Source: an uncultured Saprospiraceae bacterium | GTDB taxonomy: Bacteria; Bacteroidota; Bacteroidia; Chitinophagales; Saprospiraceae | Length of the DNA: 33,146 nt | Assembly: GCA_937929835.1 (NCBI GenBank) | Contig: CALFUU010000142.1 | Span: forward strand, 1-33,146 | Direction of reading: 5' to 3' | In this document: one piece after another, positions 15,021 to 23,116 of the stretch | Layout: each line of letters opens with the position of its first letter | Numbering within the stretch: the first letter of the stretch is position 1 | Notes under the pieces: generated by a model | Database searches by the model: none | What the model saw: the letters and a program-made list of their open reading frames with translations, nothing else | What the model was told of the DNA's origin: nothing | Made by a program: the position numbers and the translations under genes

Positions 15021-16547
15021 TTAGTTATACCTTCTTTTTACAGTAGGTCCTTTTTCTTTAAACTGGTGTCCACCAGTATCATCATTACCTGTTTCTGATC
15101 CCATTCTGATCATAGCGCATCTAAAACCGATTTTGTTATCTGCTTTAGTCTGATCCTTGAATCTTCTTGTGCCTGGCATACACCAGTACAATCTGTCACC
15201 CCAAGAACCACCTTTGATCACTCTAGATTCGTCATTGATCAATGACCACTCACCGTAACCATAGTTGACGATCTCTTCATTATCACCATCTCTATAGTTT
15301 CTAACATCGGCGTTTCTATAGTTATCTCTGACACCTAAGGTATCGTCTTCTACTATTCTTGTTCTGATTCTACCCATACTATCTTTTTCTACTGGTCTAC
15401 CCTCTTCATCAAGAATGGTCTCAGTATAGATATTTCCTCTAAATGGATTCAGATCGTGATTTTGAGAATCTTGGAGATCAGAACTCGTCAAAGGTCTGTA
15501 TACATCCTCTGTCCACTCGCTCACATTTCCAGCCATATTATATAGACCAAAATCATTAGGTAAGAAAGTTCTAACTGGTGCTGGGAAAGATGCTTTATCA
15601 TTCAAGCTCCCTGCCATACCCATATAATCACCTCTACCTTTCTTGAAGTTGGCCTGGATGTTACCTTGGTTGGCATTATGCTTTTGGTATCTAGCTGTAT
15701 TACCATTCCAAGGGTAATATCTTCTTTCCATTATGTTTTCGTCTCCAGTTTCTGGTTGGTTTCCTTGTAGAGCCAGTGCTGCATACTCCCACTCTGCCTC
15801 TGTAGGAAGTCTATAGTCTGGTAACATAACACCATCCTCAAATCTTACTGGTCTCTCTCCACCTGTAGCTTTATCTTCTAGATTCTTTCTTACAGAACCT
15901 TGGTATTGGCCTGCGAGATAGGCATCAGTATCGAATACCTCACTATCAATTTGCTCACCAGTGTTAGGATTAAGGATACCCCTTTCTATAAGTATCATTT
16001 CATTGACCATATTAGACCTCCACTTACAGAAGTCTTTAGTTTGCTCCCAAGTAACACCTACTACTGGATAATCATCATAAGATGGGTGTCTGTAGTAAGT
16101 TCTGATATAAGGCTCGTTGTAAGACAATTCCTCTCTCCATACGAGTGTATCAGGAAGAAGGTCTTTCCATATCTCTGGATATGATTGGTAGGCATTCTTT
16201 GTCCAGAACTCGTACTCTTTCCAGTCTATGTTTCTGACTTCCGTTTCATCCATATAGAAAGACGAAACTGTAACTCTCCTCGGGATGTTATTCCACTCAT
16301 AGGTTACGTCTTGTTGTGTCTGTCCCATCGAAAAGGTACCACCTTCTATAAGTACTAGGTTGGGACCAGTAACTTGTCCCTCATAGTCTAACTTATCAAA
16401 GCCACCTAAGTCTTGATTTCCATATTCTCTGCCGGTCGCAGACGAAAGTTCGCCTGATCCTCCCGAACCTCCTCCCTTATTACAAGAGGTAGATACGAGT
16501 GCTATTGTAGCCAAAAAGAATAATAATGATTGAATGCCCTTAGTCAT
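15021..16547 (-). CDS. gldJ: GldJ-type gliding motility/T9SS lipoprotein
   Basis: The protein has 508 residues. A lipoprotein signal ends in VSTSC with C22 as the predicted acylated cysteine, followed by a Gly/Ser-rich spacer. The rest is a formylglycine-generating-enzyme (sulfatase-modifying factor) fold: NLVLIEGGTFSMG, FYMDETEVRNIDW, YPVVGVTWEQTKDFCKWRS, RLPTEAEWEYAA, NMAGNVSEWTEDVYR, and the C-terminal KGGSWGDR and GFRCAMI. The paralogous GldK/PorK shares this fold but sits in the gldKLMN cluster; the neighbouring murF, porU and porV here favour GldJ. In Flavobacterium GldJ is needed for gliding and for stability of GldK. It is placed at the periplasmic side of the outer membrane. The upstream gap to porP is 159 bp. 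Confidence 0.85.
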   Translation of the reverse strand: MTKGIQSLLFFLATIALVSTSCNKGGGSGGSGELSSATGREYGNQDLGGFDKLDYEGQVTGPNLVLIEGGTFSMGQTQQDVTYEWNNIPRRVTVSSFYMDETEVRNIDWKEYEFWTKNAYQSYPEIWKDLLPDTLVWREELSYNEPYIRTYYRHPSYDDYPVVGVTWEQTKDFCKWRSNMVNEMILIERGILNPNTGEQIDSEVFDTDAYLAGQYQGSVRKNLEDKATGGERPVRFEDGVMLPDYRLPTEAEWEYAALALQGNQPETGDENIMERRYYPWNGNTARYQKHNANQGNIQANFKKGRGDYMGMAGSLNDKASFPAPVRTFLPNDFGLYNMAGNVSEWTEDVYRPLTSSDLQDSQNHDLNPFRGNIYTETILDEEGRPVEKDSMGRIRTRIVEDDTLGVRDNYRNADVRNYRDGDNEEIVNYGYGEWSLINDESRVIKGGSWGDRLYWCMPGTRRFKDQTKADNKIGFRCAMIRMGSETGNDDTGGHQFKEKGPTVKRRYN

Positions 16548-16706
16548 TATTAACTGATTTTAATTATTCTGAAATAAGACCTTGAAGATAGAAGAAAAAT
16601 GAACTTCTACCACCTAGGCCATATATAAATATTGCCATTTCTCAATATGCTGCTATTTCTAGCTGGCGTGACAACTCTCCTAACTCCTTCACAAACTGTT
16701 CCGAAA

Positions 16707-17720
16707 TCATCTAAACAGCGCAAAGCAGTCATTGATTTTGGATTCTTTCTTCTCGAGATGTCTTAGACCTAAGCTGATACCTATCTCGTGACTCCCCCCA
16801 GTATTACTCAATAACAGAGGTGAAACAGTGATATCATAGCTGTAGGAAATCTTCAAATTATTGAAATGAACCCCCGCTGAAACTATTACAGCATCTACGT
16901 TCTCAATCGTATGTCGTACCGAAAGGCCGCCAAATACGGCCTCTTTCTGAAAGTATGCGCCCACATTGATTTGATTAAAACCAGCCTGGTGGGCATACAG
17001 CACATTTGGAGATATAAACGTCGTAGGATTTCCCTTATTGTCTTTATTGATAACTATCTGATAACCAGCGTGTATCCCCAACAAAACTGGTATCGACGTC
17101 AAGTTAGGGTCAGATCCATCTGACAAGAATCCGTCATATGCCCCATTGAGATGAAATAGACTTAAGCCCACATAGTATTTCGGTGTAAATAGGAGCATCC
17201 CCATATCCACATCAAAGTACCCTGTTGTCAAATTATCTGGACGGACCTCCGTCGTCGGGTTAGGGACACCATTAACATCTACGGCGCCAAATCTTGGATC
17301 TAATTGATCAAAGAATATCAATTGATCCCAATCAAGTCGGCTCTGCACAAAGGATACGCCTGTACCAAACTTCAACTGCCAATCTCTATTTATCCTAAGA
17401 TTGTAGGAGATGAGACCTTTGGCTCTGTTACGTGTTATTGTTCCAGATCCTTGATTATCGGATAGTAATATGAATCCGACACCCAGATTCTTCTTTCTGA
17501 GGTGCTGGTCATAAGTGATTGCGTAAGTTTCATACGTCTTGCTGATACTCGGCCACTGTAGCCTATAACTAACTGCAAAATTAGGATAGGCCACCGTTCC
17601 AGTAAAAGCTGAATTAATATGGACTGGTGCATTATAGAACTGGCTAAAGACTAGATCTTGGGCTAGTGTCGTCGAGACTACGCCGCATAATACAATTAAC
17701 ACATGGATTATTCCTCTCAC
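16707..17720 (-). CDS. PorP/SprF-family type IX secretion system membrane protein
   Basis: The protein has 337 residues. A signal peptide (about 1-20, ending TLAQ) is followed by the family signature QDLVFSQFYNAPVHINSAFTG and the RLQWPSI segment near the start. The rest is a predicted outer-membrane beta barrel with alternating aromatic and glycine strands (KKNLGVGFILLSDNQG, RDWQLKFGTGVSFVQ, LKISYSYDITVSPLL) and a GSHEIGISLGL terminal strand. PorP/SprF proteins anchor or help export particular T9SS partner proteins at the outer membrane. It is divergent from porU and directly upstream of gldJ on the same strand. No partner SprB-like adhesin is next to it; the 1450-residue protein at 27192 could be a client, but this is not shown. 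Confidence 0.9.
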   Translation of the reverse strand: MRGIIHVLIVLCGVVSTTLAQDLVFSQFYNAPVHINSAFTGTVAYPNFAVSYRLQWPSISKTYETYAITYDQHLRKKNLGVGFILLSDNQGSGTITRNRAKGLISYNLRINRDWQLKFGTGVSFVQSRLDWDQLIFFDQLDPRFGAVDVNGVPNPTTEVRPDNLTTGYFDVDMGMLLFTPKYYVGLSLFHLNGAYDGFLSDGSDPNLTSIPVLLGIHAGYQIVINKDNKGNPTTFISPNVLYAHQAGFNQINVGAYFQKEAVFGGLSVRHTIENVDAVIVSAGVHFNNLKISYSYDITVSPLLLSNTGGSHEIGISLGLRHLEKKESKINDCFALFR

Positions 17721-17850
17721 AAAAAGTGCTTAAACCTGTTTCTAAATGTCTTGTTGGTATATAAATGTAAATCAAAGTAAAGCAATTGCCCTATCAAAGC
17801 AATACGGCGTTTAACTTAACGTTTCTATAACCGAATACAATTTTCGTCTA

Positions 17851-20800
17851 ATGCGCATGAAAAACACCATCCTCCTCCTATTCTGCTCTGTAACCTTGGC
17901 TATTGGTCAATGGACGACAAATTCTATCTTATCTGAAGGGACTGTCATAAAAATGGCCATTCCAGAGACTGGTCTGTACACCTTGAGTTTTCAAGACTTA
18001 CAGAGCAACACGGACCTTGACCTAGCCAATATAGACCCAAGAAACATCCATATCTATGGCAATCAAGGAGGTTTGCTGCCACTAGATAACAGCACGCCTA
18101 GAGAAGATGACCTAGTAGAAAATGCCGTTTACATCCAAGGAGAAGATGACGGCAGTTTTGATTCGGGTGACTATATCCTGTTCTATGCTGAGGGTGCTGA
18201 CAGAGTTTCTGCTAGAGGAAATCAGTTGTCTTATGAAAAAAACATCTATGATTTCAATAACTACTACTTCCTAAAAGTAGATGGCAATAGAGGTAAAAGG
18301 ATAGAAGAACAGACAAACTTAGATGTCGCGGAGTACAGTACATCTAGTGATCGACTCCTTAGACACGAAATAGATGTGCTCAACCTTCTAGGAAACTTTG
18401 GTAGTACACAAGGCTCAGGCAAACAATGGTTTGGAGAAACTTTTGGGGGTACGAGTACTCAGGATTTCTCTAGTTCTTTTTCATTTACAGATTTAGAAGC
18501 GGGAGAAGCAGAGGTGAGTATGGTGTTTTCGGCCAGAGGTGAAGGCAGCTCTTCTGTCAGCCTAAACGTCAATGGACAATCAGTAAGTAGAAACCTTTCT
18601 GGTGTTGATTTTGGAAACGTAGAGGACACCTACGCCACTACAGCAGTAATTGAAGAGACTATGCCTGTATCTGGCAGTATCAATGTATCTGTCACCTATA
18701 ATGGCGGCAATGACAAAACTGGCTGGTTAGATTACATTCAAGTTATCGCCAAAGAACGCCTCACTGTGCCAAGATCAGGCCTGAGAAGATTCTGCCAACT
18801 GGGCTCTGATCAGCAGTCACAAGCTGGTTTTAGACTAAATGGAGACGCTGCTGGCGCTTGGATATGGAATGTTACAGATGTTACCGACGTCCATCAACAA
18901 GCCTATGCCGTGGATAATGCCTCGCTGCGATTTGGATACAATACGGATGGACAACTTCAACAGTTTATCGTCTTCAATAATTCTGGATCTTTTATGAAGC
19001 CAACAAACTTCAGTGTAGTGGAAAATACCAACATCCACAGCATAGAAGCTCTAGATATGGCGATTGTATATCACCCCAATTTTGAAGATGCGGCTATGAG
19101 ACTGGCAGATCATAGAAGAGCGCAGGATGGTTTCCGCGTAGAAACTATTAACATTTTTGATATATACAATGAGTTTGGTGGAGGGAAGGCAGACCCTGTG
19201 GCCGTGAGAGATATGGCGAGAATGCTGTATTCTCGGGATACCAACTTTAAATATTTGCTACTCCTAGGAGATGCTAGTTATGATTATCGTGGTATCAATA
19301 CCTCTATAGAATTTCAAAATTTTGTGCCTACTTACGAAACAGATACTTCATTAAGTCCAATTTTTGCCTTCCCGACGGATGACTTCTTTGGGCTATTATC
19401 TGAAGAGGAAGGGTCTGATGCACTGAGAGGCACTTTGGATTTGGGCATAGGTCGTATTCCTGCTCAGACCAATGACGAAGCCCTAGCCGTTGTGAACAAA
19501 ATCATTACCTATGATACAGATCCAGAGCGATTTGGTGATTGGAGGACTAGATTAGGATTTGCAGCAGATGATGTAGATGCGAGTTGGGATACAGTACACG
19601 CAAGAGATACGGATAATATTGCTCAAGAAACCGAGGAGGCCAACCCCTGTCTTCATCAACAGAAAGTCTACTTTGACGCCTTTGTACAAGAGGCTACGCC
19701 GGGAGGTGCTAGATATCCAGCAGCCAATAAGGCCATCGCGGATAACATCTTTGCAGGTCAACTTGTCTTCGGCTATCTCGGACACGGGGGACCTAGAGGG
19801 CTATCGCAAGAAAGAGTCATACAGATATCGGATGTAAGAAATTACAACAACACCAAGAAGCTGCCCATATTCATAACTGCTACCTGTTCATTTACAGGTT
19901 TTGATGAACCCAATTTTGTCTCTGCAGGAGAGTTCTTGATAAAAAACCCTAATGGTGGTGCGGTGAGCCTTTTTACGACGGTACGATCCGTCTTTGCGAG
20001 TTCCAATAGAATCTTGACACAGAATGTATACAGAAGTCTATTTGAGAGAGAAAATGGACTTCCGCTAAGACTGGGTGACATCCTTAGAAGGTCCCAAAAT
20101 GATGTCAGTGATAATGCCATCAGCAACTCAAGAAAGTTCCTATTGATGGGTGACCCGGCTATGCAGATAGCCCTGCCCAAACATAGAGTAAGTGTTACAG
20201 AATTCAATAATCAAATCGTGACAGAAACGACTGTAGATACACTTGGTGCACTGAGCAGAGGCAAGATAACAGGACAGATAGAGGGTTGGGATAGTGGAGA
20301 GCTACAGTCAGGATTCAATGGAACTGTCTTCATTACTGTATTTGACAAAGCAAGTGAACTGACTACGCTGCTAAATGATGGCAATGGACCAGCACAGAGA
20401 TTCTCAGTCCGTAAAAACATCCTCTACAAAGGCAGTGCAACAGTATCTAACGGCGAATTTGAAGCAGATTTTATCCTACCACAGGATATCAACTTCAGTT
20501 TCGGTAAGGCCAGCATCAACTTATATGCGACTAATAATGTCGACTCTGACGCTATGGGCTGTTATGATAAAATTGTCATAGGTGGTACCAGTGATAATGT
20601 GATCTCAGATAATGAAGGTCCCGAAATAGATATATTCTTCAATGATCGCTCATTCATCTTTGGCGGCAAGACCAATGCGGAACCTATCTTAATAGTGGAT
20701 CTAGCTGACGAAAATGGTATAAACCTGAGTTCTACGAGTATAGGACATGATATAACAGCGACGCTAGAAGATCAAAACGGGACCAGAATAGTCCTCAATG

Positions 20801-21276
20801 AGTTCTATGAGCCGACCGTAGACAAAATCGGTGAAGGAACCGTCACCTATCAGATGCCAGAACTGGAAGAAGGCCCCCATAAGCTATATCTCAAAGCCTG
20901 GGATATCCTAAACAACTCCTCGGAAGAGGTATCAGAGTTCTATGTGGCGAATTCTAGCGAAGGCTTCATAGAGAATGTCTTCAACTATCCTAACCCTTTC
21001 TCTACGAGCACCAACTTCACCTTTGAGCACGACCTTATCAACACAGATATAGAAGTCATCGTAAGCATTTACACCATTTCGGGCAAGTTGGTCAAGTCTA
21101 TTGTAGAGGAAAGATTTAGTCAAGGCTCAAGGATTAGTGATATCCACTGGGACGCAAAAGATGATTATGGTAACAGATTGGCAAAAGGTATCTATCTGTA
21201 CAAAATAAAAGTGTATTCGCCACAGTTAAATGTCAGTCGAGAGAGTGATTTCCGCAAGATGGCAATTTTACATTAA
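17851..21276 (+). CDS. porU: PorU, type IX secretion system C25-family sortase/signal peptidase
   Basis: The protein has 1141 residues. A signal peptide covers about 1-19 (two possible starts, Met1 and Met3). A beta-rich region (about 30-400) precedes the gingipain-like C25 peptidase domain (about 400-770). Within it the catalytic pair is His645 in FGYLGHGG and Cys679 in TATCSFTGFDEP; LLLLGDASYDYRG and GRIPAQTNDEA are further family segments. The C-terminus has a FlgD-like Ig domain (YPNPFSTSTNFTFEH to KGIYLYKIKV). PorU removes the C-terminal sorting signal of cargo after passage through the outer membrane and, with PorV, helps attach cargo to the cell surface. porV follows 118 bp downstream with its own promoter-like -7 box. 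Confidence 0.94.
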   Translation: MRMKNTILLLFCSVTLAIGQWTTNSILSEGTVIKMAIPETGLYTLSFQDLQSNTDLDLANIDPRNIHIYGNQGGLLPLDNSTPREDDLVENAVYIQGEDDGSFDSGDYILFYAEGADRVSARGNQLSYEKNIYDFNNYYFLKVDGNRGKRIEEQTNLDVAEYSTSSDRLLRHEIDVLNLLGNFGSTQGSGKQWFGETFGGTSTQDFSSSFSFTDLEAGEAEVSMVFSARGEGSSSVSLNVNGQSVSRNLSGVDFGNVEDTYATTAVIEETMPVSGSINVSVTYNGGNDKTGWLDYIQVIAKERLTVPRSGLRRFCQLGSDQQSQAGFRLNGDAAGAWIWNVTDVTDVHQQAYAVDNASLRFGYNTDGQLQQFIVFNNSGSFMKPTNFSVVENTNIHSIEALDMAIVYHPNFEDAAMRLADHRRAQDGFRVETINIFDIYNEFGGGKADPVAVRDMARMLYSRDTNFKYLLLLGDASYDYRGINTSIEFQNFVPTYETDTSLSPIFAFPTDDFFGLLSEEEGSDALRGTLDLGIGRIPAQTNDEALAVVNKIITYDTDPERFGDWRTRLGFAADDVDASWDTVHARDTDNIAQETEEANPCLHQQKVYFDAFVQEATPGGARYPAANKAIADNIFAGQLVFGYLGHGGPRGLSQERVIQISDVRNYNNTKKLPIFITATCSFTGFDEPNFVSAGEFLIKNPNGGAVSLFTTVRSVFASSNRILTQNVYRSLFERENGLPLRLGDILRRSQNDVSDNAISNSRKFLLMGDPAMQIALPKHRVSVTEFNNQIVTETTVDTLGALSRGKITGQIEGWDSGELQSGFNGTVFITVFDKASELTTLLNDGNGPAQRFSVRKNILYKGSATVSNGEFEADFILPQDINFSFGKASINLYATNNVDSDAMGCYDKIVIGGTSDNVISDNEGPEIDIFFNDRSFIFGGKTNAEPILIVDLADENGINLSSTSIGHDITATLEDQNGTRIVLNEFYEPTVDKIGEGTVTYQMPELEEGPHKLYLKAWDILNNSSEEVSEFYVANSSEGFIENVFNYPNPFSTSTNFTFEHDLINTDIEVIVSIYTISGKLVKSIVEERFSQGSRISDIHWDAKDDYGNRLAKGIYLYKIKVYSPQLNVSRESDFRKMAILH

Positions 21277-21293
21277 GAGAAACGACAATGTGT

Positions 21294-21301
21294 TATCTTT
21301 G
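21294..21301 (+). promoter_or_regulatory. -7 promoter element before porV
   Basis: TATCTTTG exactly matches TAnnTTTG. It lies 18 bp after the porU stop and 93 bp before the porV start, so porV may be transcribed separately from porU with a leader of about 85 nt. No clear -33 TTTG was found upstream, where the porU stop lies. Confidence 0.4.
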
Positions 21302-21394
21302 CGCCGCTTGAGAAAGAGATGACTCATAACATAGAAAACATTAATTCAAAAAGCGAATGACCTTATCTGTCATTCTATGCAATAGTTTAAAATT

Positions 21395-22654
21395 ATGAAA
21401 CAGATATTATTTGCCCTAGTCCTGACGATGCTAGCAATGATGGGTAGTCTGGAGGCACAGTTTAATCCAGTAGCAGGCTGTGTGGTAGATGCCAATGGTC
21501 GATGTGCGCCCAATGTCATACTATCCGCAACACCATTCCTCAGAATCGTACCTGATGCACGATCTGGTGCTCTAGGGGATGCGGGTATAGCAAGTTCTGC
21601 AGATCCTAATGCACTGCACTTCAACTCTTCCAAGTTGGCCTTTATAGACAAGGATATGAGTTTCTCTGCAACGTATACGCCTTGGCTCAGAAATCTAGGT
21701 ATCAAGGATATCTATATGGCTTACCTGACTGGGTACAAGAAAGTAGATGACCTGCAGACGATAGGAATGGGCTTCAGATACTTCTCTATGGGAGAGATCA
21801 ACTTTACAGATATCAACGGGAATCCTACAGGAAATGGACTACCAAGAGAATTCGAGTTGGCAGTATCGTATAATAGAAAGTTATCTGACAACTTCTCAGC
21901 TGGATTAACAGCCAAGTACATTCACTCTAATCTGGCTTCTGGTCAGACCGTCGGTGGTGTATTGATCTCTAGCGCCAATGCCTTTGCTGCCGATCTTTCA
22001 TTCACTTATAAGAAGAAAGGCAATCTGACGCCTGAGGGGAGCGAGTGGACACTAGGAGGCGCTATTACCAACTTAGGTTCTAAAGTAACGTATACTTCTA
22101 ATGATAGAAGAGACTTTATCCCAGCCAACTTTGGTCTAGGAACCTCCTTATTACTCAACTTTGATGAGTATAACAGTATTACGTTCTTATTTGATGTCAA
22201 TAAATTATTACTACCGACGCCAGTATCTAGATTTGAAGTAGATGAGGATGGTAACATACCAGTTGATGACCAAGGGATGCGTATACAAAATCCAGATTGG
22301 GATCCAGACGGTGATGGATTTCCAGATTACAAACAACAATCTGTATTCTCAGCAGCCCTATCTTCTTGGGGAGATGCGCAGGGTGGATTTGGAGAAGAGC
22401 TCCAAGAGTTCAATATGTCTCTAGGTATCGAGTACTGGTATGACAAGCAGTTTGCTGCTAGACTAGGTTACTACTACGAGAACCCGCTTAAAGGTGACAG
22501 ACAGTTTATCACTGTAGGAGCAGGTCTGAAGTATAGCGTATTTGGTATGGATATCTCGTATCTCGTACCGACTAATAATCAGAGAAACCCTCTCGACAAT
22601 ACCTTGAGATTTACCTTACAGTTTGACTTTGCAGCACTGACAGGCGATTACTAG
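21395..22654 (+). CDS. porV: PorV (LptO), type IX secretion outer-membrane shuttle protein
   Basis: The protein has 419 residues. A signal peptide covers about 1-21 (ending SLEAQ). The family signature follows: ATPFLRIVPDARSGALGDAGIA, then SADPNALHFNSSKLAFI. The rest alternates short strands and loops typical of the FadL-like outer-membrane barrel (LQTIGMGFRYFSMGEINFTD, LSDNFSAGLTAKYIHSN, AARLGYYYENPL) and ends in TLRFTLQFDFAAL. An insert near 285-305 contains a short acidic repeat, DWDPDGDGFPD. PorV takes cargo from the Sov/SprA translocon and carries it to PorU. Its position behind porU matches the common Bacteroidota arrangement. It is followed by a terminator shared with rnpB. Confidence 0.94.
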   Translation: MKQILFALVLTMLAMMGSLEAQFNPVAGCVVDANGRCAPNVILSATPFLRIVPDARSGALGDAGIASSADPNALHFNSSKLAFIDKDMSFSATYTPWLRNLGIKDIYMAYLTGYKKVDDLQTIGMGFRYFSMGEINFTDINGNPTGNGLPREFELAVSYNRKLSDNFSAGLTAKYIHSNLASGQTVGGVLISSANAFAADLSFTYKKKGNLTPEGSEWTLGGAITNLGSKVTYTSNDRRDFIPANFGLGTSLLLNFDEYNSITFLFDVNKLLLPTPVSRFEVDEDGNIPVDDQGMRIQNPDWDPDGDGFPDYKQQSVFSAALSSWGDAQGGFGEELQEFNMSLGIEYWYDKQFAARLGYYYENPLKGDRQFITVGAGLKYSVFGMDISYLVPTNNQRNPLDNTLRFTLQFDFAALTGDY

Positions 22655-22678
22655 GCCTGAATAGACTAAGACATAAAA

Positions 22679-22717
22679 TTAAAAATGGAGGACCGATGTA
22701 TTCGATCCTCCTTTTTT
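22679..22717. terminator. Bidirectional terminator shared by porV and rnpB
   Basis: Arms 22687-22696 (ggaggaccga) and 22702-22711 (tcgatcctcc) pair with one mismatch. T-runs lie on both sides in the respective reading directions (22712-22717 rightward; complement of 22679-22685 leftward). It lies 24 bp after the porV stop and 6 bp beyond the RNase P RNA 3' end. Confidence 0.8.
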
Positions 22718-22723
22718 AATTTA

Positions 22724-23095
22724 AAAGCATGATGTAAGCCGGATTCTGTTTCCTACAGGACATCTATCATTTATCTAAGCTGCCTACCCTCCCCTACTGC
22801 CGAAGCATTGCAGCGAGCAACTACAACAGAATCTAGGATTCTGATCGAGGTATACATGGCATTTCAACCCGCAAGGTTTGTCGTACAACTGAGTTACCCC
22901 AGCTGTATGTGAGCTCTTACCTCACATTTTCACCTTTTCCTCTGAGGACAAGTCCCCTGAGGTAGTCTGTTTTCTGTGACACTTTCTATTCCCGAATGAT
23001 TATATCATCGAGACCCACCTGTTAGATGGTACGGCGCTCTACGTTGTCCGGACTTTCCTCCCAGGATTGCTCCTGAGCGATAGATCACATGCTGG
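22724..23095 (-). ncRNA. rnpB: RNase P RNA (bacterial type A)
   Basis: The minus strand contains the conserved RNase P core: GAGGAAAGTCCGGAC (complement of 23046-23060), which pairs in P4 with the distal ACAGAATCCGGCTTAC (complement of 22734-22749). The P1 helix is closed by AGCATG (complement of 23088-23093) and ATCATGCT (complement of 22726-22733). The conserved GGGUAACUCAGUU-like and GGUUGAAAUGCC segments lie in between. The RNA is about 370 nt, and the ends are estimated from P1. It is the catalytic RNA that trims the 5' leader of tRNA precursors. A -7 element precedes it and a shared terminator follows. This gene fills the 461-bp stretch between porV and the sensor kinase. Confidence 0.93.
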
Positions 23096-23098
23096 TCA

Positions 23099-23106
23099 CA
23101 AAGTTA
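23099..23106 (-). promoter_or_regulatory. -7 promoter element of rnpB
   Basis: On the minus strand this reads TAACTTTG (TAnnTTTG). It lies about 5 nt before the predicted 5' end of the RNase P RNA, the distance expected for a transcription start. The -33 region would fall inside the first codons of the divergent kinase gene; the nearest TTG is at 23132-23130 with a rather long spacer. Confidence 0.55.
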
Positions 23107-23116
23107 GGCCCGTATA

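Noticed and set aside
16589-16609. tagaag...cttcta inverted repeat between gldJ and porP
   Set aside because: Only 6 bp and AT-rich without a T-run; not convincing as a terminator or operator.
17765-17805. Two atcaaag copies in the porP-porU divergent region, near-matches to a minus-strand -7 box
   Set aside because: Each misses the TA of TAnnTTTG in one position and no -33 partner is visible; not strong enough to call a promoter.
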